Origin: Sphingobacteriales bacterium
Lineage (GTDB): Bacteria > Bacteroidota > Bacteroidia > Chitinophagales > Chitinophagaceae
Assembly: GCA_947472965.1 (NCBI GenBank)
Contig: CANJEF010000035.1
Location: 1 to 9,343 of the forward strand
Length of the DNA stretch: 9,343 nt
Reading direction: 5' to 3'
Part shown: piece after piece, positions 1-7,202 of the stretch
How the letters are laid out: every line of letters begins with the position of its first letter
Position numbering within the stretch: the stretch's first letter is position 1
Program-made: the position numbers and the translations under genes
Notes under the pieces: generated by a model
What the model was told of the DNA's origin: nothing
Databases searched by the model: none
The model's input: only the letters and a program-made list of their open reading frames with translations

Positions 1-1
1 A

Positions 2-226
2 TTGGATGATTTAGCAGATATTACCGAAGATCTTAAAAATGGGGAAGAAAATATTTTGATTGAGTCTGGACTAAACAGCAAGGGTATATCCATAATCTCA
101 AACATGATTGATGATAGTTATTTAACAATGATGTTAATCAATCCAGTAATGGCAAATAGGATTGACCATAAAAGAGAAGTGATGGACCTGGCTAAATTGC
201 TCAAGTCCATCATCTCAGATGATTAG
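2..226 (+). CDS. C-terminal end of an unrecognised protein (5' truncated by window)
   Basis: About 74 residues are open from the window edge to a TAG stop at 224-226. The first codon in frame is TTG, but it is most likely internal, so the real start lies outside the window. The visible tail is acidic in its first part (DDLADITEDLKNGEEN) and then looks helical. It has a Met/Ile-rich stretch (ISNMIDDSYLTMMLINPVM) and ends in a charged helix (HKREVMDLAKLLKSI). There is no signal peptide or obvious membrane segment. I do not recognise the family and assign no function. It converges with ssb, leaving 22 bases between the two stop codons, and I see no hairpin terminator in that gap. Confidence 0.6.
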   Translation: MDDLADITEDLKNGEENILIESGLNSKGISIISNMIDDSYLTMMLINPVMANRIDHKREVMDLAKLLKSIISDD

Positions 227-248
227 GCCAATTTACATTTATTGATGC

Positions 249-647
249 TCAAAATGGCAAATCGTCTGTCCCGCTGCTAACTGTTGACAAATTTTCAGCA
301 GATGAGTCAGTCTCGCTACCTTCAGTTCTTGATCCGCCTCCCAACAATTGCACACTCAATACGCGTAATGTCAAGGAAGTACCACTGGTGCCATCATTCT
401 TTGTATAGGTTCTGATGTCTGGCGTGCCTTCACAATAAACCAGTTGACCTTTTTTAAGGTATGGTGCGATGGCCGTTCTCTCCGTCCAATAAGCACACTC
501 AACCCATAAGGTCTTGTCTTTTTGAACACCTGAAGAATCCTTGTACTTTTCTGAATGGGCTACACTGAAATTGATGACATTTTTCCCATTCACAACGTTT
601 GTTGTGCAGTCCTTGCCTAAATGGCCGATAACTTGAAGTTTTAACAT
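249..647 (-). CDS. ssb: Single-stranded DNA-binding protein
   Basis: SSB coats single-stranded DNA during replication, repair and recombination and recruits partner proteins through its C-terminal tip. The 132-residue protein has an N-terminal OB fold (about residues 1-105). Diagnostic stretches are VIGHLGKD near the start, INFSVAHSEKY, the tryptophan-containing LWVECAYW, and YLKKGQLVYCEGTPDIRTY. A short Ser/Thr/Gly-rich linker follows, ending in the acidic tip DDLPF, the classical partner-docking motif. The ATG at 645-647 directly precedes the conserved first strand. It is a short SSB, at the small end of the 130-180 residue range usual for bacterial SSBs, and it is not beside rpsF/rpsR here. 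It is divergent from the Ldh_2 dehydrogenase. Many Bacteroidota carry more than one ssb, so I cannot say whether this is the main copy. Confidence 0.95.
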   Translation of the reverse strand: MLKLQVIGHLGKDCTTNVVNGKNVINFSVAHSEKYKDSSGVQKDKTLWVECAYWTERTAIAPYLKKGQLVYCEGTPDIRTYTKNDGTSGTSLTLRVLSVQLLGGGSRTEGSETDSSAENLSTVSSGTDDLPF

Positions 648-812
648 GTGTATATATTTTAAAATGCAATTTCACTCAAGTTAGGGGCAAATAAAGGTTC
701 AAAGGACAGTTTTAGTAGGGGAGTTTTCCACTTTGTTTTCAGTGTAATCTGCATTTCTATTAAAAAATCTTGCTTCTGTATCAGTGTCAACCAATACATT
801 TATTTTTGCTTT
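648..812. promoter_or_regulatory. Divergent spacer between ssb and the Ldh_2 dehydrogenase, with weak promoter-like elements
   Basis: The 165 bases between two divergent start codons must hold both promoters. On the plus strand TATTTTTG (801-808) fits the Bacteroidota -7 consensus TAnnTTTG exactly. It ends four bases before the ATG at 813, and I find no TTTG or TTG partner at the usual distance. If used, it would give a nearly leaderless mRNA. On the minus strand a TTTG (complement of 700-703) lies 16 bases before TAACTTGA (complement of 676-683), which has two mismatches to the -7 consensus. Neither gene has a clear Shine-Dalgarno sequence. These are consensus matches by eye only. Confidence 0.3.
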
Positions 813-1889
813 ATGTATAAGATTGTTGATCATAATGTACTTTACGAATTGGTTTGTCAGGTTTTCCTAGCTATGGGCTGTCCAATCGAAGATGCAAAAA
901 TTGGGGCCCACTCACTTATTTCTGCTGACTTACGGGGCATCGATTCACATGGAGTAGCAAGGCTATCTGGATACGTTAGGTTGTGGGAAGCCAAAAGAAT
1001 TAATGCAACACCTTCAATAAAGTTAGTACACGAAACGCCTTCTACGGGTGTTGTAGATGGTGGTGGCGGGCTGGGCTTGGTAGTTGGTCCATTTGCTATG
1101 AAGGTGGCAATCGAAAAAGCCTCAAATGTTGGAACAGGATGGGTTGCAGTGAAGAATAGCAACCATTTTGGTATTGCTGCAGCACATGCAATGATGGCTC
1201 TTGAGAAGGATATGATTGGCATTGCCATGACAAATGCGAGTGCACTCGTTGCACCTACTTTTTCAAAAGAACGCATGTTGGGTACCAACCCTATATGCGT
1301 CGTTGTACCCGCTGGCGAGGAAAACCCCTTCGTGGCAGATTTGGCCACTACAACTGCCGCCAATGGCAAGCTGGAGATTCTTCAGCGGAAGAGTCAGGAT
1401 GCTCCGGAGGGGTGGATACAGGACGTAGATGGTAATTCTACACTTGACCCGCATGCACTCAAAACCGGAGGGGCATTGCTTCCGTTGGGAGGTGATCGTG
1501 AACATGGCAGTCACAAAGGATATGCACTTGGTTCAATTGTTGATCTTTTTTCTGGTGTATTAAGTGGAGCAAATTTTGGGCCCTGGGTCCCGCCATTTCC
1601 TGCGTATGTTCCAATGCCTGAAAACCAGCCAGGGGAAGGGATTGGGCATTTTTTTGGAGCAATGCGGATTGATGCGTTTAGGACTGGAGAAGCGTTCAAA
1701 AAGGATATGGATTTATGGATTCGCCGATTTAAAGCCGCCCAACCAATTTCAGCTCAACAGCGGGTATTAATTCCGGGGGAACCTGAATTTGAAATGCAGG
1801 AAAAACGAACCAAGGAAGGTATTCCATTGCTGGAAATGGTTTGGGAGGATATTAGGGCTACCGCTGAAAAATTCAAGATCAAGTTCTAA
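813..1889 (+). CDS. Malate/L-lactate-type NAD(P)-dependent dehydrogenase (Ldh_2 family)
   Basis: This 358-residue protein is a full-length member of the Ldh_2 family, which includes MDH-type malate, L-sulfolactate, ureidoglycolate (AllD) and similar 2-hydroxyacid dehydrogenases. It is unrelated to the Rossmann-fold MDH/LDH enzymes. Family signatures are in order: DLRGIDSHGVARL (39-51), NSNHFG with the probable catalytic His118 (115-120), TNASALVAP (140-148), GTNPI (157-161), ADLATTTAANGK (175-186) and GSHKGYALG (232-240). It should be a cytosolic oxidoreductase converting a 2-hydroxy acid to the 2-oxo acid. Which acid cannot be read from the sequence; malate/oxaloacetate is the common default label. 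The ATG at 813 is the only reasonable start, since the next in-frame Met (residue 21) would cut the first helix. The aspartate kinase gene begins about 29 bases after its stop, so the two are probably co-transcribed. Confidence 0.9.
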   Translation: MYKIVDHNVLYELVCQVFLAMGCPIEDAKIGAHSLISADLRGIDSHGVARLSGYVRLWEAKRINATPSIKLVHETPSTGVVDGGGGLGLVVGPFAMKVAIEKASNVGTGWVAVKNSNHFGIAAAHAMMALEKDMIGIAMTNASALVAPTFSKERMLGTNPICVVVPAGEENPFVADLATTTAANGKLEILQRKSQDAPEGWIQDVDGNSTLDPHALKTGGALLPLGGDREHGSHKGYALGSIVDLFSGVLSGANFGPWVPPFPAYVPMPENQPGEGIGHFFGAMRIDAFRTGEAFKKDMDLWIRRFKAAQPISAQQRVLIPGEPEFEMQEKRTKEGIPLLEMVWEDIRATAEKFKIKF

Positions 1890-1918
1890 CTTTGCGCCTC
1901 GCAATTAAATGTAAGTGT

Positions 1919-3241
1919 ATGAAAATAATGAAATTTGGAGGAACCTCGGTTGGTAAACCTGAGAGAATGGCACAAGTAATGGAACTCATTACCAAGGATG
2001 ATGAACCTAAAATTGTGGTATTGAGTGCACTGAGTGGCACTACGAATTCATTGGTTGCCATCGGAGATGCGATGGCTTCATCAAATAAACAACATGCAAA
2101 GGAATTGATCGACAAGCTATCAACTCACTACGTGGATTTTGTGAACTTACTTCTGAAATCAGACACCACAAATAAAAAAGGGTTGAAAGTGATTGAAGAA
2201 CACTTTGAATTTCTGTATATCATTTTGAAGATATCGTTTAATGATGCGTTGAATAAGGATATATTGGCACAAGGGGAGTTGCTGAGCACAAAATTATTTT
2301 GTCTTTTTCTTGAGGAAAATAGCGTTGATCATTTATTTCTGCCTGCCCTTGATTTTATGGTGATTGACTCAAATGATGAACCACAAGTGATTTCAATTCG
2401 CGAAAAAATTTCTAAGGTGCTGTCTCAACACCAGAATAAAAAACTTTTTATTACGCAAGGATACATCTGCAGAAATGCAAAGGGGGAGGTCGATAATCTA
2501 AAGCGTGGGGGAAGTGATTATTCTGCGTCATTGATTGCAGCCGCAGTCAACGCATCTGTGTGTGAAATATGGACAGATATTGATGGCATGCATAACAATG
2601 ATCCTCGAGTAGTAAAAACCACGAAGGCTATTGAACACCTTAGTTTTGACGAGGCTGCTGAACTTGCCTATTTCGGGGCAAAAATTCTTCACCCCGCGTC
2701 TATATGGCCTGCACAACAGTTTAATATCCCAGTTAAATTGTTGAATACAATGCAACCTGATGCCAGGGGTACTATAATATTAAAAAATGCGGAATCTGAC
2801 GGAGTAAAAGCTGTTGCAGCTAAAGATGGTATTGTGATGATTAAGATTAAGAGCAGTCGAATGTTTCTTGCATATGGATTTCTTAGAAAGATTTTTGAGG
2901 TGTTTGAGAAATACAAGACTTCTATCGATATGATTACAACCTCAGAAGTTGCAGTATCTGTTACAATCGATAATACGATGTATCTAGATGAAATCGCAAA
3001 GGAGTTGTCCCCCCTTGGGGAACTAGAGATAATCCGAAATCGGACTATTGTTTCATTGGTTGGGAATAATCTCACCCACGATAAATGGCTGCTAGGAAAA
3101 TTATTCAATGCACTCTCTGAGCTGGAAATAGATATGATCAGTTATGGCGGAAGTAACCACAACGTTTCTATCCTTGTGCCAACAGAAGTCAAGAACGAAA
3201 CGCTTAGATTGTTGAACAAAGACATTTTCGGTCTTGATTAA
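1919..3241 (+). CDS. lysC: Aspartate kinase (monofunctional, with C-terminal ACT domains)
   Basis: Aspartate kinase phosphorylates L-aspartate with ATP, the committed step toward lysine, threonine, methionine and diaminopimelate for peptidoglycan. I place the start at ATG 1919 (440 residues), giving MKIMKFGGTSVG; ATG 1928 is the alternative. An upstream in-frame TTG at 1892 would add nine residues not typical of the family. The kinase domain shows KFGGTSVG (5-12), SALSGTTNSL (36-45), QGELLSTK with a conserved Glu (about 118-125), KRGGSDYSAS (195-204), EIWTDIDGMHNNDPR and FDEAAELAYFGAKILHPAS. From about residue 295 two ACT-type regulatory modules follow (AVAAKDGIVMIKI... and RNRTIVSLVGNNL...SYGGSNHNVSILVP), which suggests allosteric feedback by a pathway amino acid. 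There is no homoserine dehydrogenase domain, so it is not a ThrA/MetL fusion. It lies just after the Ldh_2 gene and converges with queA, with 19 bases between stops. Confidence 0.94.
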   Translation: MKIMKFGGTSVGKPERMAQVMELITKDDEPKIVVLSALSGTTNSLVAIGDAMASSNKQHAKELIDKLSTHYVDFVNLLLKSDTTNKKGLKVIEEHFEFLYIILKISFNDALNKDILAQGELLSTKLFCLFLEENSVDHLFLPALDFMVIDSNDEPQVISIREKISKVLSQHQNKKLFITQGYICRNAKGEVDNLKRGGSDYSASLIAAAVNASVCEIWTDIDGMHNNDPRVVKTTKAIEHLSFDEAAELAYFGAKILHPASIWPAQQFNIPVKLLNTMQPDARGTIILKNAESDGVKAVAAKDGIVMIKIKSSRMFLAYGFLRKIFEVFEKYKTSIDMITTSEVAVSVTIDNTMYLDEIAKELSPLGELEIIRNRTIVSLVGNNLTHDKWLLGKLFNALSELEIDMISYGGSNHNVSILVPTEVKNETLRLLNKDIFGLD

Positions 3242-3260
3242 TGGTGCACAATGCCTGTCA

Positions 3261-4310
3261 TCAGATAATCAGCATCGCATCACCATAGCTGAAAAAGCGG
3301 TATTTGTCCTTAATCGCTTTTTTGTAGGCCTCCATAGTGAGTTCATATCCTGCAAATGAACATGCCATAATCAACAGACTTGTTTTAGGCAAGTGGAAAT
3401 TGGTGATCAATGAATCACATATCGAAAATTCATGTGGAGGATGAATGAATATATTTGTCCAACCCTCAGACGGTTTTAAAAGTTTATCGGCAGTAAACGT
3501 ACTTTCAAGTCCACGCATGGTGGTAGTTCCTACTGAACATATTCTATGACCTTCACTTTTTGCTTTGTTTACTATTCTACAAGCATTTTCATCAACTTTA
3601 TAATACTCTGCTTCCATTTTATGTTTGCTCAGGTCTTCAACCTCAATAGTTCTGAATGTACCTAGACCTGTATGTAGTGTAATCTCTGCAAAACGAATTC
3701 CCTGAATCTCGAGTCTTTTAATCAATTCAACTGAAAAGTGCAAGCCAGCAGTTGGTGCTGCAACAGCACCCTCATGTTTTGCGAACACCGTTTGGTATCT
3801 TTCCCTGTCAAATTCATCTGGCTTACGTTTAATATATTTTGGGAGAGGGGTTTCACCCATTGAATTGAGTATGGCTTTGAATTCTTCATCTGTGCCTTCA
3901 AAAAGAAAACGAATTGTTCTTCCTCGTGAAGTTGTATTGTCAATTACTTCCGCAATAAGTTCATCTGTATCCCCAAAATAAAGTTTGTTACCAACACGAA
4001 TTTTTCTTGCGGGATCAACAATTACATCCCATAATCTATTTTGCTTATTGAGTTCACGTAATAAAAAAACTTCAATCTTTGCACCCGTTTTTTCTTTTCT
4101 TCCATACATCCTGGCCGGAAAAACCTTTGTATTGTTCACTACAAAAACATCTTTCTCCTCGAAATAATCAAGAACATCCTTAAATAATTTGTTTTCAATT
4201 AATCCAGTATCCTTATGGACAACCATGAGCCTGGAATCTTCCCTTCTTTTTGTTGGTGTTTGTGCAATTAAATTGAGGGGGAAGTCAAATCTGAATTGGG
4301 ATAGTTTCAT
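3261..4310 (-). CDS. queA: S-adenosylmethionine:tRNA ribosyltransferase-isomerase
   Basis: QueA transfers and isomerises the ribosyl part of S-adenosylmethionine onto preQ1 at wobble position 34 of GUN-anticodon tRNAs, giving epoxyqueuosine, the penultimate step of queuosine synthesis. The 349-residue length is normal for the family. Signatures in order are [12 protein letters not shown] at the N-terminus, NNTKVFPAR (59-67), GAKIEVFLL (76-84), GETPLPKYI (152-160), [12 protein letters not shown] (181-192), [32 protein letters not shown] and the terminal [12 protein letters not shown]. The motif usually written GTTSVRTLES appears here as [10 protein letters not shown], a conservative change. 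The ATG at 4308-4310 is preceded by a purine-rich AAAAAGAAAAC rather than a true Shine-Dalgarno. The AMP nucleosidase gene lies upstream on the same strand, but the 181-base gap suggests queA has its own promoter. Confidence 0.96.
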   Translation of the reverse strand: MKLSQFRFDFPLNLIAQTPTKRREDSRLMVVHKDTGLIENKLFKDVLDYFEEKDVFVVNNTKVFPARMYGRKEKTGAKIEVFLLRELNKQNRLWDVIVDPARKIRVGNKLYFGDTDELIAEVIDNTTSRGRTIRFLFEGTDEEFKAILNSMGETPLPKYIKRKPDEFDRERYQTVFAKHEGAVAAPTAGLHFSVELIKRLEIQGIRFAEITLHTGLGTFRTIEVEDLSKHKMEAEYYKVDENACRIVNKAKSEGHRICSVGTTTMRGLESTFTADKLLKPSEGWTNIFIHPPHEFSICDSLITNFHLPKTSLLIMACSFAGYELTMEAYKKAIKDKYRFFSYGDAMLII

Positions 4311-4369
4311 GTTTTCTTTTTTTTGTTGCCTGAAAACAAATCCCTGATTCTTAAAAAATCACATCTACT

Positions 4370-4395
4370 AAATCTGATCTTACGGTACCAGATTT
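4370..4395. repeat. Short inverted repeat in the queA leader
   Basis: AAATCTG (4370-4376) and CAGATTT (4389-4395) form a perfect 7-base stem around a 12-base loop. It lies about 60-85 bases upstream of the queA ATG and downstream of the candidate queA promoter, so it would be transcribed in the leader. It is AT-rich and has no U-run directly after it on the queA strand. It could be an operator-like site, a leader hairpin or chance. Confidence 0.35.
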
Positions 4396-4415
4396 GTTTT
4401 TGGCATTTAGAGCTG

Positions 4416-4444
4416 CAAATTTAGCGAAAATTTACGGTTTCACA
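4416..4444 (-). promoter_or_regulatory. Candidate Bacteroidota-type promoter for queA
   Basis: Read on the minus strand, TAAATTTG (complement of 4416-4423) matches the TAnnTTTG -7 consensus exactly. A TGTG (complement of 4441-4444), one mismatch from the TTTG -33 element, sits 17 bases upstream. Transcription from here would give a leader of roughly 100 bases before the queA ATG, with the inverted repeat at 4370-4395 inside it. The match was made by eye, and such AT-rich octamers occur by chance. Confidence 0.35.
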
Positions 4445-4491
4445 CCACTGCTCCTTTAAGAGGATATTTAGTGAAATAAATATGTTTGATT

Positions 4492-5262
4492 TTAGAAACG
4501 TAAATGCCTGACAGTCAATCCATTATTTATTAATTGTTTGAGTGATTCAATTCCTACTTTAATATGCGTTTCAACATATTTGCTGGTAATATTTTTATCA
4601 CTTTCTTCCGTTTTGACACCTTCTGGAATCATTGGTTGATCACTCACCAAAAGAATTGCTCCAGTTGGAATTTTATTTGAAAAGCCAACAGAAAATATGG
4701 TTGCTGTTTCCATATCAATTGCATAGGCTCTTATTTTTTGTAAATATGCCTTGAATTCAAGATCATGTTCCCAAACCCTCCTGTTGGTTGTATATACAGT
4801 ACCCGTCCAATAATCGACGCCTAAATCCCTGATGGTTGTTGAAATGGCTTTTTGCAGTGCAAAGGCTGGCAATGCTGGGACTTCCGGAGGGAAATAATCA
4901 TTGGATGTTCCTTCTCCACGAATAGCTGCAATTGGCAATATTAGATCGCCAAGTTTATTGCGCTTCTTTAATCCTCCGCATTTTCCCAAGAACAATACTG
5001 CATGGGGTTCAATGGCCGATAAGAGATCCATTATTGTTGCGGCAGATGGACTTCCCATTCCGAAGTTAATCATCGTGATACCATCCCATGTTGCACATTG
5101 CATGGGTTTGTCTTTTCCATGAATTTCTACCTTGTTCCATTCGGCAAAAACTTCCACGTATTTGCTGAAATTGGTTAACAGGATGTATTTGCCGAACATA
5201 TCCAATGTCATCCCTGTATAACGAGGCAGCCAATTCTTTACGATTTCTTCTTTAGTGGTCAT
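4492..5262 (-). CDS. amn: AMP nucleosidase, short Bacteroidota-type (phosphorylase/nucleosidase fold)
   Basis: The protein has 256 residues and is dominated by the PNP/UDP-phosphorylase fold. It most resembles the short AMP nucleosidase group, which splits AMP into adenine and ribose 5-phosphate in purine turnover. Visible landmarks are INFGMGSPSAATIMDLL (65-81), the strand-turn VLFLGKCGGL (89-98), LGDLILPIAAIRGEGTS (104-120), the nucleoside-binding AIDMETATIF with Glu185 (181-190) and LLVSDQP (204-210), whose Asp is the usual purine-contacting acid. It lacks the extra N-terminal domain that makes E. coli Amn nearly twice as long, so regulation like that of the E. coli enzyme is not expected. 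The ATG at 5260-5262 gives a sensible N-terminus. The substrate call rests on family resemblance; another purine nucleosidase or phosphorylase activity is possible. It is divergent from the HsdR-N-like gene. Confidence 0.85.
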   Translation of the reverse strand: MTTKEEIVKNWLPRYTGMTLDMFGKYILLTNFSKYVEVFAEWNKVEIHGKDKPMQCATWDGITMINFGMGSPSAATIMDLLSAIEPHAVLFLGKCGGLKKRNKLGDLILPIAAIRGEGTSNDYFPPEVPALPAFALQKAISTTIRDLGVDYWTGTVYTTNRRVWEHDLEFKAYLQKIRAYAIDMETATIFSVGFSNKIPTGAILLVSDQPMIPEGVKTEESDKNITSKYVETHIKVGIESLKQLINNGLTVRHLRF

Positions 5263-5308
5263 TTATTTTGATTCTCCTTACATTAAAATTACTGATTACT
5301 TTGCATCC

Positions 5309-5746
5309 ATGATCAAAATGGAATTTCCTACCCCCGACTTTAGCACCCGAAAGGTTGGAGAAAGTCTTCAGGTATTTGATCCCATCAGGTCTATCTGGAT
5401 CATTCTTCAACCTGAAGAATGGGTAAGACAAAACCTCATCAATTGGTTCATCAAAACAAAACATATTCCTTCAGCCTTTATTGCTGTTGAGCAATCGCTA
5501 AAAACCGATTCACTTTCCAAGCGATGTGATGTGTTGATTTATGACCGAAACCATTTGCCCTGGATGTTGGCAGAAGTGAAGGCACAAGGTGTGGAATTGA
5601 ATGGGTTGGTGCTAACCCAAGTCCTCAATTACCACCGTGGAATTCCTGTGAAATATATTTTAATTACCAACGGTGACCAGTGTTATGTTGCTGATATAAA
5701 TCAAACCGAAAATCATTGGTTGGATCAATTCCCACCATTTCAATAA
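5309..5746 (+). CDS. Free-standing HsdR N-terminal-like (PD-(D/E)XK nuclease fold) protein
   Basis: This 145-residue protein resembles the N-terminal nuclease domain of type I restriction R subunits (HSDR_N_2 type), but no helicase, HsdM or HsdS accompanies it. After FDPIRSIWIILQPEEWVRQNLINWF (23-47) comes IAVEQSL (58-64), then the nuclease-like core: Asp74 in KRCDVLIYD, Glu89 and Lys91 in LAEVKA, and Q104-xxx-Y108, reminiscent of the QxxxY motif of RecB/HsdR-like nucleases. All acidic and lysine positions needed for catalysis appear to be present. I chose ATG 5309 (ATG 5318 is close behind). A GTG at 5255 would add 18 atypical residues and overlap the divergent amn start. Its role is unknown. 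I recall it as a conserved Bacteroidota housekeeping-type gene rather than part of a restriction system. It converges with gdhA, with 14 bases between the two genes. Confidence 0.82.
   Translation: MIKMEFPTPDFSTRKVGESLQVFDPIRSIWIILQPEEWVRQNLINWFIKTKHIPSAFIAVEQSLKTDSLSKRCDVLIYDRNHLPWMLAEVKAQGVELNGLVLTQVLNYHRGIPVKYILITNGDQCYVADINQTENHWLDQFPPFQ
5401..5421. repeat. Perfect 9-base hairpin inside the HsdR-N-like gene
   Basis: CATTCTTCA (5401-5409) and TGAAGAATG (5413-5421) are exact reverse complements around a 3-base loop ACC. The hairpin falls in the codons for the conserved stretch ILQPEEW, about 95 bases into the gene. No T-run follows it on either strand that would make it an intrinsic terminator. 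The symmetry may come from the CTT/GAA codons by chance, or it could be a small mRNA structure or protein site. Confidence 0.55.
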
Positions 5747-5760
5747 CTCTCAAATTTCGA

Positions 5761-7173
5761 TTAAGGGAAGATTCCGAGTTCCATATAACTCGTTCCAACT
5801 TTGTTGATGGCAACTACAAATGAAGCCGTTCGCATGTCCTTTATTTCCGGATTGTTTTTCCAGCATTCCAAAATCTCATTTGTTGCTTTGATCATGGTAT
5901 CTTCAAGACCACTTCTTACCAAATCTATTTCGTCTGGACCATGCACCAACAAACTACGCTGGGTATCAGATACCTTATTTCCCGTCATACTTTCAATTTG
6001 TGAAAGAATATTGGCGTTTTGGTTTTCCATGAATCTTTTTTCAACCCTGCCATAGGAAACGTGGCTTAGGTTTTTTAACCATTCGAAATAAGACACTGTA
6101 ACACCACCTGCATTTAAATACATATCAGGTACCACCAACACGCCTTTATTCACCAGAATTTCATCTGCCTCAGGGGTGAGTGGTCCGTTTGCGGCCTCTC
6201 CAACTATTTTCGCCTTGATTTTATCCGCATTATCTGCATTGATAACATTTTCGAGAGCAGCCGGTACAAGGATATCGCATGGGGCTTCCAATGCATCTGA
6301 TGACTTTGAGAAATTTGTTGCACCAGGAAAATTTAAAATAGAGCCAGTCGTTTTTCTGTGTTGAACAACTGCTTCAACGTCAAGTCCTTTTTCATTGTAA
6401 ATAGCCCCTTCATATTCGGCCAATCCAACAACAAGTGCTCCTCCCTCTTGAAAAAACTTTGCGGAATGGTATCCTACATTACCCAATCCCTGAACGATTA
6501 TTTTCTTTCCTTCAATTCCAGTTTGGATCCCCAACTTTTTCATCACATCAACATCGTTGCATACTTGTCTTATACCATAAAAAACACCCAATCCTGTTGC
6601 CTCTTTTCTTCCACGAACTCCGCCTTGGGTGATGGGCTTTCCTGTAACACAACCCAATGCTTCTACTTCACCCGGATGCATGGCCATGTAGGTATCCAAA
6701 ATCCACGACATTTCCCGCTCGCCAGTTCCGTAGTCGGGTGCAGGTACATCTTCACCAGGACCAATAAATTTCTTTTTGATCAGTTCACTCGTGTATCTCC
6801 TGGTAATCCGCTCCAGGTCGTAGGTACTATAATTTTTGGGGTTGATTGAAATTCCACCTTTTGCACCACCAAATGGAACATTGACTATGGCGCATTTATA
6901 TGTCATCAGCGCGGCCAATGCCATTACCTCATCCAGATTCACCATTTCACTGAATCGAATACCTCCTTTGCATGGACGCTTGTGGTGGGAATGCTGCACC
7001 CGATACGCTTTTATTACTTCAACCTTGTCTCCGATTTTAACTGGAAAATGAAGTCGTAATACGCTATTGCATTGCTTTATCTGTTCCAGTATTCCTGAAT
7101 CAAATTGTGTGAAAGCTGCAGCTTTGTCAAAACTTTTACACACGGCATCAAAAAAACTGTATTCTGGGTTCAT
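5761..7173 (-). CDS. gdhA: Glutamate dehydrogenase (Glu/Leu/Phe/Val dehydrogenase family)
   Basis: The enzyme interconverts glutamate and 2-oxoglutarate plus ammonia. The dimerisation/substrate domain shows [11 protein letters not shown] with Lys69, [17 protein letters not shown] with Lys93 and probable catalytic Lys105, and [16 protein letters not shown] with Asp147. The spacing of the three lysines (24 and 12 residues) equals that of Lys89/113/125 in Clostridium symbiosum GDH. The Rossmann domain has GLGNVG (229-234), and the second strand ends in LAEYEG with Glu253; an acidic residue there favours NAD over NADP (inference). [13 protein letters not shown] and [13 protein letters not shown] follow. 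At 470 residues it is longer than the usual 410-450, with extra sequence after FEWLKN before the last helices. The ATG at 7171-7173 is 29 bases after the ccmD-like stop, so it may be the last gene of the tdk-ccm run. Confidence 0.94.
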   Translation of the reverse strand: MNPEYSFFDAVCKSFDKAAAFTQFDSGILEQIKQCNSVLRLHFPVKIGDKVEVIKAYRVQHSHHKRPCKGGIRFSEMVNLDEVMALAALMTYKCAIVNVPFGGAKGGISINPKNYSTYDLERITRRYTSELIKKKFIGPGEDVPAPDYGTGEREMSWILDTYMAMHPGEVEALGCVTGKPITQGGVRGRKEATGLGVFYGIRQVCNDVDVMKKLGIQTGIEGKKIIVQGLGNVGYHSAKFFQEGGALVVGLAEYEGAIYNEKGLDVEAVVQHRKTTGSILNFPGATNFSKSSDALEAPCDILVPAALENVINADNADKIKAKIVGEAANGPLTPEADEILVNKGVLVVPDMYLNAGGVTVSYFEWLKNLSHVSYGRVEKRFMENQNANILSQIESMTGNKVSDTQRSLLVHGPDEIDLVRSGLEDTMIKATNEILECWKNNPEIKDMRTASFVVAINKVGTSYMELGIFP

Positions 7174-7202
7174 GGCAAGGGTTTTTTATTGGTGTTGAGC
7201 GG

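Noticed and set aside
857..1369. Long open frame on the minus strand opposite the Ldh_2 dehydrogenase (170 residues)
   Set aside because: It lies entirely antisense to a gene with clear family motifs; its Ala/Pro/Ser-rich composition is typical of a shadow frame.
1892..1918. Upstream TTG start for lysC
   Set aside because: It adds nine residues before the conserved MKIMKFGGTSVG start; ATG 1919 fits the family better.
2689..3108. 139-residue minus-strand open frame within lysC
   Set aside because: It is antisense to the ACT region of aspartate kinase and shows no coherent motif.
4311..4491. preQ1 riboswitch in the queA leader
   Set aside because: I looked for the C-rich loop and A-rich tail of preQ1-I elements on the queA strand and did not see them; a covariance-model search would be decisive.
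5255..5308. GTG start for the HsdR-N-like gene
   Set aside because: It would overlap the divergent AMP nucleosidase start by eight bases and add residues unlike the family; ATG 5309 is better placed.
5309..5746. Remnant of a type I restriction-modification system
   Set aside because: No hsdM, hsdS, helicase fragment or mobile-element trace is nearby, and the small protein looks complete at both ends.
6358..6849. 163-residue plus-strand open frame within glutamate dehydrogenase
   Set aside because: It is antisense to strongly conserved GDH motifs; the Cys/Ser/Phe-rich translation has no domain-like pattern.
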